DNA of 64,000 nucleotides from Lepisosteus oculatus (taxonomy: Eukaryota > Chordata > Actinopteri > Semionotiformes > Lepisosteidae): the NCBI RefSeq assembly GCF_040954835.1, contig NC_090716.1, forward strand, positions 17,111,275-17,175,274. Direction: 5' to 3'. This document shows, piece after piece, positions 1 through 16,315 of the stretch. Each line of letters begins with the position of its first letter. Positions within the stretch are counted from its first letter, which is position 1. The position numbers and the translations under genes were made by a program. The notes beneath the pieces are model-generated. The model ran no database searches. It saw nothing but the letters and a program-made list of their open reading frames with translations, and was not told the DNA's origin.

Positions 1-2373
1 GTGCCCTTCATTTGTGCTACCCACTTCATCTTGGATTCCAGTACATACTGAATCACCCCTGGCTGACATTATGACCTATAAAGCCAGGAGCCCCTTAAGG
101 ACAGCAGGCAATGTACAAAGATCATACAGTTGCGATGACAAAGAGCTTGTGTTGTCCCACACCATTAACTACTACGTTTGCTGGTAGCTATTGCAAAATA
201 TCTGATACTGAAAGGCTACTTTCACTGAAAGGCAGTTCACGTACAACCACAGGCTCTCAAGGTCAATGGACAGTGCACCGCTGTTGTTTTCACATTAGGG
301 CTGTTCCAGAGATGAGTTCTCAAGCTGCTCTGGGAACCTGATCTTGTGCTAGGCTGCAAGTCGACAAGCATTTCTCATCAAGGGACTAATTCAGCTGTGC
401 CTTCTGATGTCACCGTAGCTGTCCTATGGGAAAAAGAGCTACGGGAAACGGCTTGCCTCCCAAGAGCAATTCCATGTAGATCACCTCTTTAAGGTCGCAA
501 AATGCTGCAGAAATGCTAAATGTCAGGGCTCCAGTACATCTTCACTTCTCATTAGCCTGTCCTTGAAAAATCCCCACACAAGCAGACGCCTTCTCATCCC
601 TAACTGAATCAGGATCGATTTCATTGGCACTGCTTTGTAATCCCATCAATTAGAAGATAAGCCTTCTTTAGCCATGATAAACGCTACAACATTACATCAC
701 TTCTACCTCTGGGCCTGAAGGAACTGTCATTTTACTTTTGCAATGCCTGGAACTTGCCTTTTCTGCCATTTCTTGCTTATTTCAGACTACAGCTGTCCAA
801 AAGAGCCAGGAATTAAACATTTACAATTAGGAACACAGTTCACACACTCAACAGAGCTTTTCTCGATCGCACACAAACTGGATTATGTCAGTAAGATGTA
901 TATATGGAAAAACAACAGACACCTTCTAAAAAGGATAACAGGTCTGAAGTGGTCTACGGTTTTTCTTGAATTTTTGGCATGTTAGCAATTTGCACTGATA
1001 ATCCCCAAACCTCTGTAAACTGTTTTACACTGGGAGCGAGGACCACACAGAGGTGTGTGTAGGGCTATGTAGGCACACACAAAAGCCAATGTTTGCATTA
1101 AGATGGTCTACCTTGCTGCCAGGAAGCTCTGACGACTTATCCAGAGACTCACACAGTCTTATCTGTGAATGTTTCTATTGCACAAACTATACATAGTTAA
1201 TGCACCGCAACCAAACAGTTCTGTGCTCACCATTTAAAGTGCAATTAGCTGTCAGATATAAATTAAATAATGAAAACAGACTATACACTCACTAATGTCC
1301 ACAATTACTTTTACATAATTATGAGTCAGATTTCATGATGTGAGGTAGGCAGTTATGAGATCAAGGTTTCTTATCCCTAAAATCTCAGTGAGGTCAGATT
1401 TAGGGGAATGTGAGAAATAAAATAATTTCTATTTTCAATATTTTTTTGGCCATAACTCAAGTAACACCTTTTATTGAGATCACTGTGATGTCAGCGATTC
1501 AGGATATCAAGTTTATTCCAATATCAGAATTCAGCCTGTGATAGTATTCTTGCAATTGCTAAGTCTTCTCCTACAGTTACGTAAACCAACCTCATTTCCA
1601 CTCTAAATTCTTTGAGTCTACTGAAACCAGGTTAACATAAATAATATATATTAACTACTAGAGAAGCTTCTTCTCTGAACTAAATTTCAAAATTACATCA
1701 ACCACAAACTTGCATTACTACCTGTGAAGTTTCCTTTCTGAGCCTCCTCTGACTGTAAGGAGTCTGTTACTGGTTGTGATTCTCACTGAACTCTTAACTG
1801 CTACAGTTCTTTAAAGCCACTTAGCTTGTTTCAGACTCTGTTTGAGATTATTATTAGTGGCTCTAAGTTTACATGCCTCTCGAATATGGATGATCACACA
1901 TTGAGACAGCCTGTGAAACAGGTCTTGTGGGGCCTATTTTCTGGGTTTTGCACCAATGGCAAAGGCAGCCTGAAAATAAATTTAGACCACAAAGTCAGGC
2001 ACTTGTCTCAGATGTGTCTGAGACTGCAGTTTGAACATAAGTGCCAGCTATATTCACCATTGGTGCCTTGACATAGCTCTCCAGTGACTGGGGTTGCTGT
2101 GGAGCTCAGAGAGGGGGACGAGTGTGATAAGCAGGTTTATAGTAATGATGTCACACCCCAGGATCCTCAAGAGTACTTCAGCTCCCACACCAAGTGACCA
2201 GTCTTTGATACAACAATCAGACTACTTCTCTGAAGTGTGAAGATCAGGCATTTGGAAACACGCCAAATTTGTAATAATTATCAATAATTTGAGGTACCAC
2301 CATGTGCGCTACACTTAAATTCAGTGTGGCTGTGACAAAGTTTCCTCTATCCTCTTTCTCACTAAACACAGAC
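1..2373 (-). other. hras: hras intron 3 (right-hand part)
   Basis: No sequence encoding the next Ras exon (the NKCDL and ETSAK motifs) was found on the minus strand, so intron 3 is longer than 2.3 kb and exon 4 is off-window. I saw no clear repeat or RNA gene here. The open frames at 111-341, 743-985 and 1826-2071 show no protein-like composition. Confidence 0.6.
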
Positions 2374-4536
<2,163 letters not shown>

Positions 4537-7500
4537 CTGCGGGGGAGAGGAGAGAGTCTTGAGCAAGGCAAGGCAGCGGCTGCATGCGTCTGCAACACTG
4601 GAGGCCCTGCGCAGGTTCTTCTTCAGGACCATCATGATTCTCCAGCTGTTAGCTGTTTGGGTAAAAAACTAAAACTCACTGGGTTTTGAAAGAAGCAGCT
4701 GACATTTACATCTATTAGAAGCCATATTCAAGCTTAAGGTGAACTTGTGCCCGGTCTTCACTGAGGCCAGTGCTCTGGAGACCCACATAGAACCACTCCT
4801 CATATCATCACACAAGGTGCGAGGCTTCAATTCCCTTACCCCCCTACCCTTTAAGTTAGATAAACTTCATGTTTTCAGCTTTGCCACAAGACCAACAGCC
4901 TCTAAGTGAGAGTGCAAGGCAGATTCCTCAAGAGTAGTCTTGCACTCTCAGATTTGGCATGCTGCAGTGAAACTAGAGCACTGCTGTCGAGACATGCCCT
5001 TACCCTGTTTTGTTTGAGGTTTCCCAGGTACTCAAGTCAGAACCGGGACTGTCACACCTACTGTGGCAATTTCTTCAAAAACAAAAAAAAACTAGATGGC
5101 TGGGTGGTGAATGGAGGTTGCCGAGTCAGGTCCCGGCTCTGTCACTGACTGACTTTGTCTCAATGTACTGTAGAACTGCTGAGATGCATGTACTTCATGG
5201 ACTCTGCAGACACAATGTGCCGTGTGGGATCAGTGCTCACAACGTGCCTTTGCATCTGCCTCCATACAGTACATTCAACTTCGGTTTCAACGCCTGTAAC
5301 AGATTTCCTAAATGCCAATCAGCATGATCAAATAGTGGTTTTTGTTTCAGTTTGCTCAGCATTGCTTCAGAATGCACACTGTAGTGCATTTATGAACCTG
5401 ACCTCTTGCACCCACTGTGATTTGGGGTTTCTGAAGAGTCATTTTTGACTACACAGTTTTGTAGTCATTACATGCTGCTTACCAAAAAGAAACTGGATAA
5501 TGAGGAAAACGGAACTGGTGGTCTTGACATCTGCTTTCAGAAACACAATTAGTTACTCTTGTGTTTTAATAAAATCATTAACATATTTAACATGGAATTC
5601 TGCAAAAATGTACCTCAGGATACTATATATTAACAGCTTCACAGTACACACATACCAAACGTTATTAGGTTTCTAAGAACATAAATGAATATAAAAGAAT
5701 AAGAAGGCATAAAAGAAGATTCTCCCTTCAAATTCAAATCCCAAAATGAACTAACTGAAGGTAGCTATGTACGGTATTGGCTGGAAATACAACCAAAGAA
5801 AGTCATGTTAAAATGAAATATTCTCCTAACCACTTGTTCCTACTATTTTTAGAGACGTTCTTTTGTAGCAACTACTATGACTTGACAAAATATTCATAGC
5901 ACAACACAAATTAATTTGGGTAATTTTTATGACTTTATTGGAGCATGCATGGAATCTGTTCGTCACTGGCTCTTTGCATGACATTTTCCCAATAATGTAC
6001 AGGCTGAGCCACACATTTGCAGTGAAGCCACAGTTAACAGGGTGGCCGCTGCCCCCCTGGAGAACTGCAGGAGGGAACGGTCTAAAAATAAAGCAGGGCT
6101 TTAAGAATCTGCCTTCACTCCCCAGCAGATAAACAGTATACACTCTGTCCCACACAGTGCTGGCGGTCTTAAAAACGACATAATGGACACTTTGCATGGA
6201 AAAATGAATAAGAGATTGTCTTTACCTGAAAGGAAATATATTTAGTTCTGCATTTTGGCAGATGCTAGCTAGAAAACAAAAACCTTACTGAATTTCCCTT
6301 TTAAATAACTGTAGATGTACTGTAGCATAGTAACTGTAGATGTCAAAACTATGCACGGATACAACACTTTTAATTACAAGAAAAGGAAGCTGTACCTGTA
6401 TTGTTGTACATATGTTTAAGGAAAGAAGATGAAGATCCGACAACGTACGTACTGGTAACATTCTTTGAATCCTGAGTCCTAAATACAGAATAAACCAGCA
6501 GGTTTGTCTCTTCTGTAAGTATCTAATTTGATACTCTGGCAGCCAAGAAAGGAGAAAACCTTTGTGAGCTGGTAAGTGAAAGAATGCCGTTGACCTGCTG
6601 AGTCATGTTCATGAAAGATTTCCTCCAAGCCCAGCTCAATCCTGGTCTTGGCTCTTAAAAGAAGTGTACGGCGAAACTGTAGCATGTCATGTCTTGCAGA
6701 ATGCTACCCATACCCTTAAGCAACTTAAATATTTCTGTTAGCTTGTTAAATTGATGCATTTTAAAAAAAGCAGATGCATTTGGTACATTTAAACTCTTAC
6801 CGCTGATGACAGCAGGGAAAAATGTGTTATAGAAACTTTCAGATTTACAAAGATATAAAGAAACTAAACTATTTTATGTTGGATATAGACCTTCTCTTGG
6901 TACACAAATCAAAACTGAAAAAAACTGTCAATGGAAAGGCTGTACCGAAAATACAGCCTGTTAAAACGAAAGTAGGCTTTTTTCTAGAAAGATGAATTTC
7001 AACTAGTCAGCAAAATCATTGTTCTTTTCTCTGACAATAAGGGTTTTGTTACTTGCTGTGAAGCAATTCTGCTCAGCAATTAAGTGAGAACAAACAAGTC
7101 AGACTTGAGTCCATAATTCAGTCATTATGTTTTCCTACAAATTTGGGGGAAAAAAATGATTAGACGAAAGAACACGTTCCTTGTTCCATCTGGATGTTCC
7201 TTTCTAATTTTAACCATAATTAAATTAATTGGTTTCAATCAGAATGGCCTCTCTTCCCTGGAAGCAATCAGATCCTTCTTAAACCTTGTCTGAACACTTC
7301 AGATCCATTTTGGCTTTCAGTTGCTCTTTGCAATTTGTTTTCTTATTGTAAGTTACAATATTTTAAGTATTGTAAGGCGTTGTTGTAGAACTGACTCTAG
7401 GATGAATTCCCACAGTTTTCAAAATGCTTTATAAAATAAGGTTCCTGTAGTAATGTTCATCTCTGGACAGCACGCCTGTGGATCTTAGTTATCAGCAAAA

Positions 7501-10500
7501 ACAAATGACTACCAAGGGTTTAAAACTCAATGCTGGAGTAGTGAAGGTACAGTAAGTCAAGGACCAGTGGATTAAAAAGAAACCAATTTAACTTGCATGT
7601 GCTGTGTGAGTTCTAGTAAGACACTTAACTACTCACAGGCTCGGTCTAATTAAGCAACACCATAATTGTGATACATCTAACCAGGCTGAGAGGTTTTGCT
7701 AATAATTATACTTTTGATGAAGTGAATGTTAGTCTCAGTAATCAGCTGTAAAAACCTTAAGAATAACCTAATTATTTTCTCAGACATACATAGGATTTAC
7801 AATTTAACTGGTCCCTCACCTAAAAACCAGAAGGCACTGGGTCCTCCATGAATTCACTCCCCTGGTTTTTGCCTATAAAGAAGAAATATTTGTAAAAATG
7901 ACCAGTTAAGAACTTTACGGAATTGTGCTTTTTTAATGTATAATTGCATCCATTAGTTATCACCTTGATGCTTCAGATCATGTTGCTTTACTAGTAAAAT
8001 TGAATAAAATATAATTTTTATACGATAAGGTGGCTTAAGACTATTCAGTCAGCATAGTTTTGCACTGAATTCTGAAGGACTTCATTGATGAGCCTCCCCA
8101 GACCTACTCAATATTCAGTCTAAAAGAATACACGATGAAGAATGCACACCAAGCTGGATGCTGATCCTTTAATTTACAAGGAGTGTAAAGCTTTGACAAT
8201 ATTTTTTTTTAGAAATTGAAAACACACTCACAGTATAGTTCCATTGTTCTGAAGTCTGCAGAACAAAATGTTCTCTTCTGCTGTATGGTAACTGCTGTGT
8301 GTGGGCAGAGTGTGTCTGAAATAAGAGCCCCTATTCACACTTATCTCGCGCTGTGCTAATGAACTCAGCCATGAACTCGAGAGCAGGCAGTGGAACAGGA
8401 GGGCGGAGAACTGCGTAGGCCTGCTGATCCGGAATGGGAGATCATTAATCTGTAGGTAACTCTAGCTAGGTTCAGGCTCATGTTTAAATCTGCTCCGAAC
8501 GCCTATTTACATATACATTGATTAATTAGATACATAAAACTAGTTTTTAGAATTTTCAAATGGAGATTGAAATAAAGCCTTAGAATGATCAATATTTCAG
8601 GTGTGGGAAAGCATTTTTCTTTCACACCAAGGAAACCTTTTAAGAGTGAATGAAAAAGTTTTTCACATCTGGCTCTATGGTAAACAAACTCCAGCCAGAT
8701 TCCGCCTCAAGTCAGCTATCCTTAAGGCGTTAAAATAAACAAATTACTAACAATCCAAATCCTAACAAGTGACTCTGAATAACTGTGTGAGAATCTGTGT
8801 AATGGGCTTTCTGTAACTGTATGGCGAGAGATAATAAAGCAGTCTTATACAACTGTAGTACTGATGACAGCAAAACACAATCTTAATTCAATACAGCACA
8901 GGGAATGTCATCTCGTTTCTAACCCAAGGAATTTATAGCTGAATGCTTTTTCCAGTTCAGTGAGCAGAAAAAGACCTAAATAAAGTCCACCCATCTACCT
9001 GACAGGTTTATTAGCCTATCAATGTTACAACAACTGGCCAGCTGTTTCGACACTTTGCAGATCTCATTAATTCGTTAATCTGGAAGAGCAATTAGCAGTG
9101 GCCTCTGGAATGACCAGCTGGCGGTGCTAACTGCAGCTGTCAGTCAAGGCCTCGGAGCGGAGGATCCCGAGAGACAGGGAGAAGGATCACAGAGGCTGGA
9201 CTCGAACGGGCAGAAATACAACACAAGCAGCTGGTTTTTGAGCTTTGGCTGGGAATTCTCTGTGAAAGCCACTGTGGTGTGAATAAGGAGTCATAGGATT
9301 AGTACAGCAAAAACACTCAGGAGGAAGAAATAAAGCGATCAATTTTTTTTGGAAATGTTAAGATATGGATCAAAGAAAATTAAATTATTTTCCGGCAGTT
9401 CAGTAAGGGTAAAGAATCAGATTTAGCTGGTATTCATCAGCTCCTTGCAGGTAGATTCACCCTTGCAGGGTGAGAGAAAGGACCTCACAGCTGAGGTCCC
9501 ACAGCTGGAACACTATATAATTTACTCACTTTTTCAACATTTATTTTTAAGCCCTTTTAGACAGTGGAATTCAGAAAGGTTTCCGACTCAACTTACAATA
9601 GGTACAAAGAAATGTTGAGGGCTAGTGTGACTTGCCCGTTCAATTATAAAATTGGGCCAATCACCTCGTTAAGAGCAAAAGGGAAACCAGCGGACGAGGT
9701 GACCCTCCAGTCTTGAGCGAGGCACTGAGTTTGAAGGAGTGAGGCCGATTCATTGCTAGCGTCTCCTTAGCAACAGCAGATGAGGCACAGTGTTGGGCTC
9801 TCACCTACACTGCTCCATTTCAGATGAAGGAGATGTAATTGTCATGGATACTGCCATCCATTTTCAGTGTAGGCCGAGCCTACAGACATCCAGAATGAAA
9901 CTAATCCTGATCTCTTTCAGTGCAGACTAATTCAGGAACGCCATATCTGTGCTCTTTCTAGTTATTTGTTTGGCTTGTTCAGCTCAAACTGCAGAAGTTA
10001 CATTAACCTGCACGTTGAGTAAAAGATACAGAATAGAAATTCTCCAGCTGTGAGGCAGGGGTAAGATATGAAATACTGCAATACACAAAGACAGCAGCTT
10101 TGCCTTGATGAGGAAAGCTGACATTGGCCATGACAAGTTTATCAGGAAAGACAAACAGAAGAGCAACCACAGCACCTGCGCCAAGCTCCTCCACTTTCAC
10201 AGAATTGAATTATCAGGCGGGGGTGACATCATCCCACATCAGAAAGAGGAGCCAAGTGAGGTGCGTGTCCATCCTGGTGGGATGCTGACAAGAATCCCCG
10301 GCAGGACACACGATATTCCCAGTGCTTGCAGGACAAAGGGCTCAAATCACACTCCAGTGCACAGGAGGGAAATGGTCAGCCAACCTCAGAGTAACAAAAA
10401 CAAGGTACATTAAAGCCCCCAGCCACTCCCTGAACACTGATCTCTGAAGGAGAGGAGTTCTCTAGTCCTGTGGATAGACAAGAAAGCTTTGTTTTCCTAG

Positions 10501-11689
10501 CACATGCTTTGACAAGTTCTGTGAATTAACAGAAATATGGAACGGGGCACAATTTTAAGCAATGTTAAGGAAATTAAAAATGTCTGACTATGGACAGGGA
10601 CTGTATATGGTATCTGGATGGAGCACATAGACAGCTGTATGCAATATTCCATATGAACTGCACAAAGCCGTTACACGTACAGACTGTGCCTTTTCTGCCT
10701 GCTCCGTTGTTACAGAATGCCCTTCTTCCAATCTGATCTTTAAACTCAACTTTTTCTATGGCTTATATCTGACTTACAGTTTATCCTGCATGTTCTTATT
10801 TCATTTTTTATTGTATTTTGTTTTTTTCTTTATCATTATGTGCAGCTCCCTGAGGTTTGGTAAGGTGCTTTATAAATAAGTTATTATTAATAATACCCAT
10901 CCATCATAAAAGTGTTTCCTTCTTGTTATAGCATGGTAAATATCTACCTAAAATAGATCAAATGAATCTTGTGTTTATGGCATTTTAAAACAATGGTCAG
11001 TTCTTAAATATAATCTATAAGCAATGAGATAAATGTTAAATGCAGTTAACTGCACTGAAGTTTATTGCAAAAGAACCACTTTTAATAAAATTACAAAACT
11101 GAGTTGTCTTGTGGTTATAGACCATTTCTGGTCCGCAAGGAAAAGTGCCACCTGCAGATGCACTGGTGTAGAATCTCTGAAGAAGACTCTGAAACCCACA
11201 TACAGCTCCTGAATCAACACATCTAGAGATCATGTCAAACACACTGTGAATTCAGCAGCTCTTGCCAAATTAATCCCACTGTTCCATAGAAGTTAGAACC
11301 TTTGGTGACATTCCATTAGCACATTAAATGGGCCACACTTCAGGTATAGCAACTGATTCACAATTAGCAGACATATCAAACGCACACCTTCTCAAGTGTG
11401 GGTCCTACATGTGCTACAGGATGCATTTTTTAATCCAGCAGAGCGACTGTCAAGTAACTAGCTCTCCATTTGCAACGGGCTATAAAGCAATACCTTTGTG
11501 TAAGACTTCTCTTACCCTAACAACTAACAAGGTTGTGTTGTAAATGTTTTTGGGAGCTCACGAGCAGCAAGTCTTTACTCAACGTGCAGTGCGGGTGTGC
11601 CCATGTGCTTGAGTTAACAACCATCACCTCAGGCTATACTCATGGATCTGGGCACAGATGACAGGGACAGCCTTGGTTTGCCACATATT

Positions 11690-12090
11690 TTGTATTTATA
11701 TAAACCTTTCATCCCACAGAATTCCACAATATAGGTGGGAGAGGCACTACATCCACTACTGAGAAGCAGCCTGTACCTGTTTGACAAAGGATAAACCAAC
11801 TGTGCCAGCAGCTCCTTTACACAGCAGTTCAGGAGGAGAAGCGAGAACTTACTTCATCAGCTAATCTAAGGAGGTAAAATTATGGAGACTGGATTGTGCT
11901 AGTGCAGGGTTAACTCCCCTCTTTTTATGAGCAGTACCATGGAATCTTCAGTGACCAAACTATCAAGACCTCAATATAATGTCTCATCTGAATAATGGCA
12001 CCTCCTACAGCAATGTCTCTGGTCACCATACTGTGGTATTACTGTGTGGAAATTCTGGTCCTGAGAAAAGAGCATCACCTACCGGTCCAC
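11690..12090 (-). repeat. old, diverged copy of the 5S-headed SINE family (body only)
   Basis: The stretch follows, with many changes, the same order of blocks as the well-preserved copy at 41748-42300. It has a 'tatataa' plus gap-junction-like 3' block, a 'tcagctaatct' block, then 'gacctcaatataatgtctca' and 'caccatactg' blocks. The 5S head is not recognisable. Confidence 0.5.
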
Positions 12091-12504
12091 CATCACTAAC
12101 AGCAAAATTTTGTTTTTCCTTGCTCAGCTTCCCAATTCAGGCTAAAAGACATTAATGGCACTGACGAATAGTCCAAGTTATAGTAACACCATCCATAACC
12201 ATCCAGGACATAAAGCACTGCTAATTTTTGTGGTGCATTCACACTCTGTGAAAATAACTAGCTTCATAGCATGCCTGCACTTATCATTTATTTAGATGTA
12301 GGAATGAACTTTGAACCAACAGAACTCTTTGCAATTCATCTTCAGTTATCTGTTTTTGTCTCTCAGTGTGCATAAGCTGAAATCTCTTGTGTATGTACAG
12401 TATCCACAAACCATTCATAAGCACATTGATTTGAGGCAAGCAAAGAAAAGGCTGCTTTATGAAAGGATTTGCTTTTGTGTGACATCTACTGTATATGAAT
12501 ATGT

Positions 12505-12702
12505 GGCAGCACAGTAGAGCAGTGATCAGCATTGCTGACTCGCAGTACTGGGGCCCTGGGTTCAGTTCTGGAACTGGGTGCTCTGTATGGCGGTTGTATG
12601 ATCTCCTGATGTTCGCGATGGGTTTCTTCTGTCTGTTCCGATTTCCTCCCCCAGCAAAAAGACATGCTGGTGGGTTGACTGACTTCTGGGAGAACTGGAC
12701 CT

Positions 12703-12746
<44 letters not shown>

Positions 12747-12840
12747 CCCTGTGACTGACTAGGGTGTACCCTGCCTTGCACCTGTTACTTGGCTCCGTGA
12801 TGCTGACTGGGATGAAGCTGTTAAAAAAATGGATGGACGG
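12505..12840 (+). repeat. dispersed tRNA-headed SINE-like element, copy 1
   Basis: It starts with a 'gcagtgatcagcattgctgactcgcag' type head, with A-box and B-box-like blocks (B box: gggttcagttc). The usual 'gttcgcgatgggtttcttctg' and 'gacatgctggtgggttgact' blocks follow, and it ends in 'ggatggacgg'. The same order of blocks recurs at eight other sites in this window. A (GT)20 microsatellite at 12704-12744 has expanded inside it. Confidence 0.75.
12704..12744 (+). repeat. (GT)n microsatellite
   Basis: About 20 uninterrupted GT dinucleotides, grown from the GT-rich part of the surrounding SINE-like element, where other copies carry only a few units. Confidence 0.95.
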
Positions 12841-14739
12841 TCATGTATGAACACATAGGACAAGCAATGAGGATGGAGTTAATCATCACATCTGGTATAG
12901 AAATGCTATTCTAAAGACCGGTGCATCACACAGGACTTGCAGCCCTAAATGGAAAAGCTGTAGGTACAAAGCGGAGGAGCTTTAAACCAACGCAGAGCCA
13001 GGAGGCTTCCTGAGAGGAAACTCTCGCCGGAGTGCTGCCTGCCTGGAAACCGAGCCCCTCCCACCGTCCCTGTGCGCATGGTGGTATCGCAGGGACACCT
13101 AGGAGAGGGAGGAAAAACAAACGCTGGGAAAGGGCTTTGTCAGCAGTGTGGCACAGGAAAAACTCTCCCAACCGGGATCAGACAGAGAACTGAAAGATCA
13201 ATGGTAAACAGCTGCTGATAAAGGCCCTGTGTTTTCCTCCTGAGAGGAGAGATTAGCATAAAGCTGTGAAAATTGTTTTTTTTTTAATTACCACTTTCGT
13301 CAGATGCCAGCATTATCTATACAGCAATGTAAAGCATTACAGTAAGAATATACAACACAAAGTTTAAGTTCAGAAGTTGACATGGGGAGGTACTGGAATT
13401 TCCATAATACTTCAGATTTATAAAAGCACTGCCTAACCACAACATTTTTCCCTCATGGACAAAGTTTCTTACTTTACTTATTCTTTGTTCCAAATCCTAA
13501 CTTTTTAAATTCTCCCACTAAAAATAAAAATGCAATATGTAAAAATTCATATTACTCAAAACATTCACATTTCAATGAAAACTATCCTTTTTGATTTGAA
13601 ATTTAAAAAAAACGCCATTCAATTCTCCTTTCTGTGGAACCAGACTGCATGCATCAGAGCTCAATACAGAGAACTTCTGAAGCCCAGAAGGTGCAGAAAT
13701 GACTATAATCTAGACAAGGTTCAAACCCAAAAAATGACAGAACAAGAACTATAAAATGGAAGGTCAAAGATCTGCCCAAACAAGGCAGGTAAAATCTACT
13801 CCTCTGCAAACCACACATGTTTGGAAATCTCTTACTTCATCGCAGGGAGTGGTGCTTTATTGACAACACCCAGCTTTTTCCACAAGCAAAGACGGATGAC
13901 AGCAAACACTCCTAGTGCATCAGGTGTGTCTGCAGCAAGCGCAGAGAACTCATCCCTCAGCTGCCTGGCTGCAGCCCCGCAGGCCGAGTGGAGCTGGGTG
14001 TGATATCACCAGGGTTCATTACAGACAACTGTAAACTTCCTGCTTCGGGACAGGATGCTGCACCCTGTCGAAAAAGCACTTGTGATGAGCCAGTGACGAC
14101 TCGCAGGGGTTAAAGCAATTCCAGAGTCCTGGACTGTGTGTGTGCGCCTGTTTTTTTTTTTAAGGGAGCTGTGATGGAAACTGTTTTCTTGTTGCGAACA
14201 TCTGTACCCTAGCAACCTCGCAAGCAACCAAACAGTACCTGCCAAACTGTGAAGGAAGGTAACGCAATATTTATAGATGTGTCGAGCAAATGCTGCTTCT
14301 GACAAGCTACAAAGAGTAAATCCATCTAATTTAAATCTCTGTATCGACATGCTACAAGGGGACACATACATCGAGATATTCGCCTGCACAATGTCTGCAA
14401 GTTAGAATCCCCCTAATTTCTTGACCCTCTCCTCTATATCCGAAGCCATAGAGCTTAAGGATAACGGCAAAAGCTCTTTAAAATGACACGGTGAGGTAGC
14501 AGGGAAGCGAAAGCCAGCATTTCAACCTGATGTTTTGTCAATGGAGTCCCCCCAGGAGTGGGACTGTAACACTATGGCAGAGAGCATATCAAATATAATC
14601 AAATATAAGATTAGGAAGCAGGCAGGTTAGGACAGTAAAAACTTCTGCAGTTCAGAAGGATTAACATAAAGAGAGATCCTATCCTCAAATTGGCACAAAG
14701 CCCATTACTGAAAGTTTCCTCAACTTGGGTCTGTCAGCG

Positions 14740-14845
14740 GACAATGGACTGGCGTCCTGAACAGAGCTTATCCTGCCTTGTGTTTGTCTGGCTGCCTGGG
14801 CTCTGGCTCGCTGTTACCCTGCATTCCCGATGAATGGATGATTGG
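14740..14845 (+). repeat. SINE-like element, 3' fragment (copy 2)
   Basis: It contains the 'ggactggcgtcctg' and 'cctgccttgtg' blocks, then 'gatgaatggatgattg', i.e. only the 3' third of the family. Confidence 0.55.
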
Positions 14846-15080
14846 GTTTTTACTCAAAAACAAATGTACTTCAAACAGTAATAAAAGTTTAAGAAAAAAC
14901 ACAAAATGCTATTACTTAAAGGCAGATCTAGTTTGCAATCCTATTTACTAGCCTTGTGAAATCAGACTATAATAAATGTATTTATCTTAATCTGATTTTA
15001 GTCTTTTGTACAGTTCTGAGAACCATGGTCGTGTGTACTATAGCGTAAGCTTTACTCTAGCAAATGACACATGGATTCCT

Positions 15081-15166
15081 TGGAACATACCATTTTATTC
15101 ACTAACAGCTACTGCATATAAAACAGATTTATTGCCCACAAAAATGGGGTTTTATGGTATGTTCCA
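15081..15166. repeat. 17-bp inverted repeat with ~52-nt spacer
   Basis: 15081-15097 (tggaacataccatttta) pairs almost perfectly with 15150-15166 (ttttatggtatgttcca). It is either the termini of a very short non-autonomous transposon or a chance hairpin. I could not identify a target-site duplication. Confidence 0.5.
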
Positions 15167-16212
15167 ACCTGCCTATGTGAACAATGGGTGAGAACGTTTC
15201 TCTCAAATGACAGAAACAATCAGACTGGGATGGAAATATGCAGCAGAAGAAAGCATTCTCATCTCATTCTCAGATTTTCTCATTTTCCTCACCGAAGCAC
15301 AGAGACAGACATGGTAAAGTATCTGTAGCTTGGTTTAGCAAACCTCTTATGAGACCCCTCTATCAGCTTATCACAAACCATATTTAACCAAATTAATCTA
15401 CTAAGAGCAGATTCTCAGACAAGGCCTCCTTCTTCTTCCTGTCCAATTCAAACCAGCACACGAGACACAGACCTAATACACTGCAAGCAAGGCACCAAGC
15501 ACAAAAGGGAGTAGACACAACCACATCATTGTTGATATCTGAACTTGTCTCTCTCACAATGGCTTGATGCAGTTGATCATGCAGAAGGATGACAAGGTTT
15601 TTATACCACAGAAACAGAACTGAAAGTGATCATTGTTGTAAGGCAGGAGTCTGAGATCCACAGTGAACCAAAAGGAGAGAAAAGGTCCAAGGGGTTTGCG
15701 AATACAGATGTCTTTCAATAACGAGACAGAGCTACAGCTAAAAACATTTACTGAAACCAAGCTTATTAAATGTTAACTTGTTCTTTCATATACTGCTGAG
15801 GGCTAAAATAACCTGGAAACCACAAACTGCTGATACTGTGGGAAACACTGGTTTAAAAAAATTACTGTGCAGGTGCATCAAAGCCCAAAGAAAACTACAA
15901 CTTTAATATTGGATTCGGTTATAGAATCTCCCAAATGGCTCTATCCAGTTGAGTGCTTCACTGGTTGAGATCTGGAATATATCCACTGAAAACGGTTGTT
16001 GGAGATCTGCCGATTAAAAAAAAACGATTCTTCACTTTTTGGAAAAGCTAAAAAAACCTGTCAATTTTGAATCTGAAGAAAAATGAAATACTGTAGCCGA
16101 TTTGAGAAACAAAGTGCAGATACTAATAGTACATTAGTGTGACAACCCAGGGTGTGAAGTCAAACACTTTGCCAGGTTGTGTGTGTGGAAGTGAGGGTAC
16201 TGATTCTGGTAT

Positions 16213-16315
16213 GAGGGGAGGAAAAACTAAATGATAGACTTCAATTTATTTAAATATTCAGATTTCTGAATATTTAAATAGATTAAAGTCTATCACTGAG
16301 TTTTTCCCTCTCTGG
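16213..16315. repeat. large near-perfect palindrome (fold-back element)
   Basis: The inner arms 16233-16261 and 16266-16294 are 29 bp long with two mismatches and a 4-nt loop. Complementarity continues outward with gaps through the 'ggaaaaac'/'gtttttcc' blocks to about 48 bp per arm. This is the structure of a MITE or fold-back transposon. It is AT-rich, so a cruciform is also possible. Confidence 0.7.

Noticed and set aside
12284..12781. 165-aa minus-strand frame with a poly-(His-Thr) segment.
   Set aside because: It is the reverse read-through of a SINE-like element and its (GT)n microsatellite.
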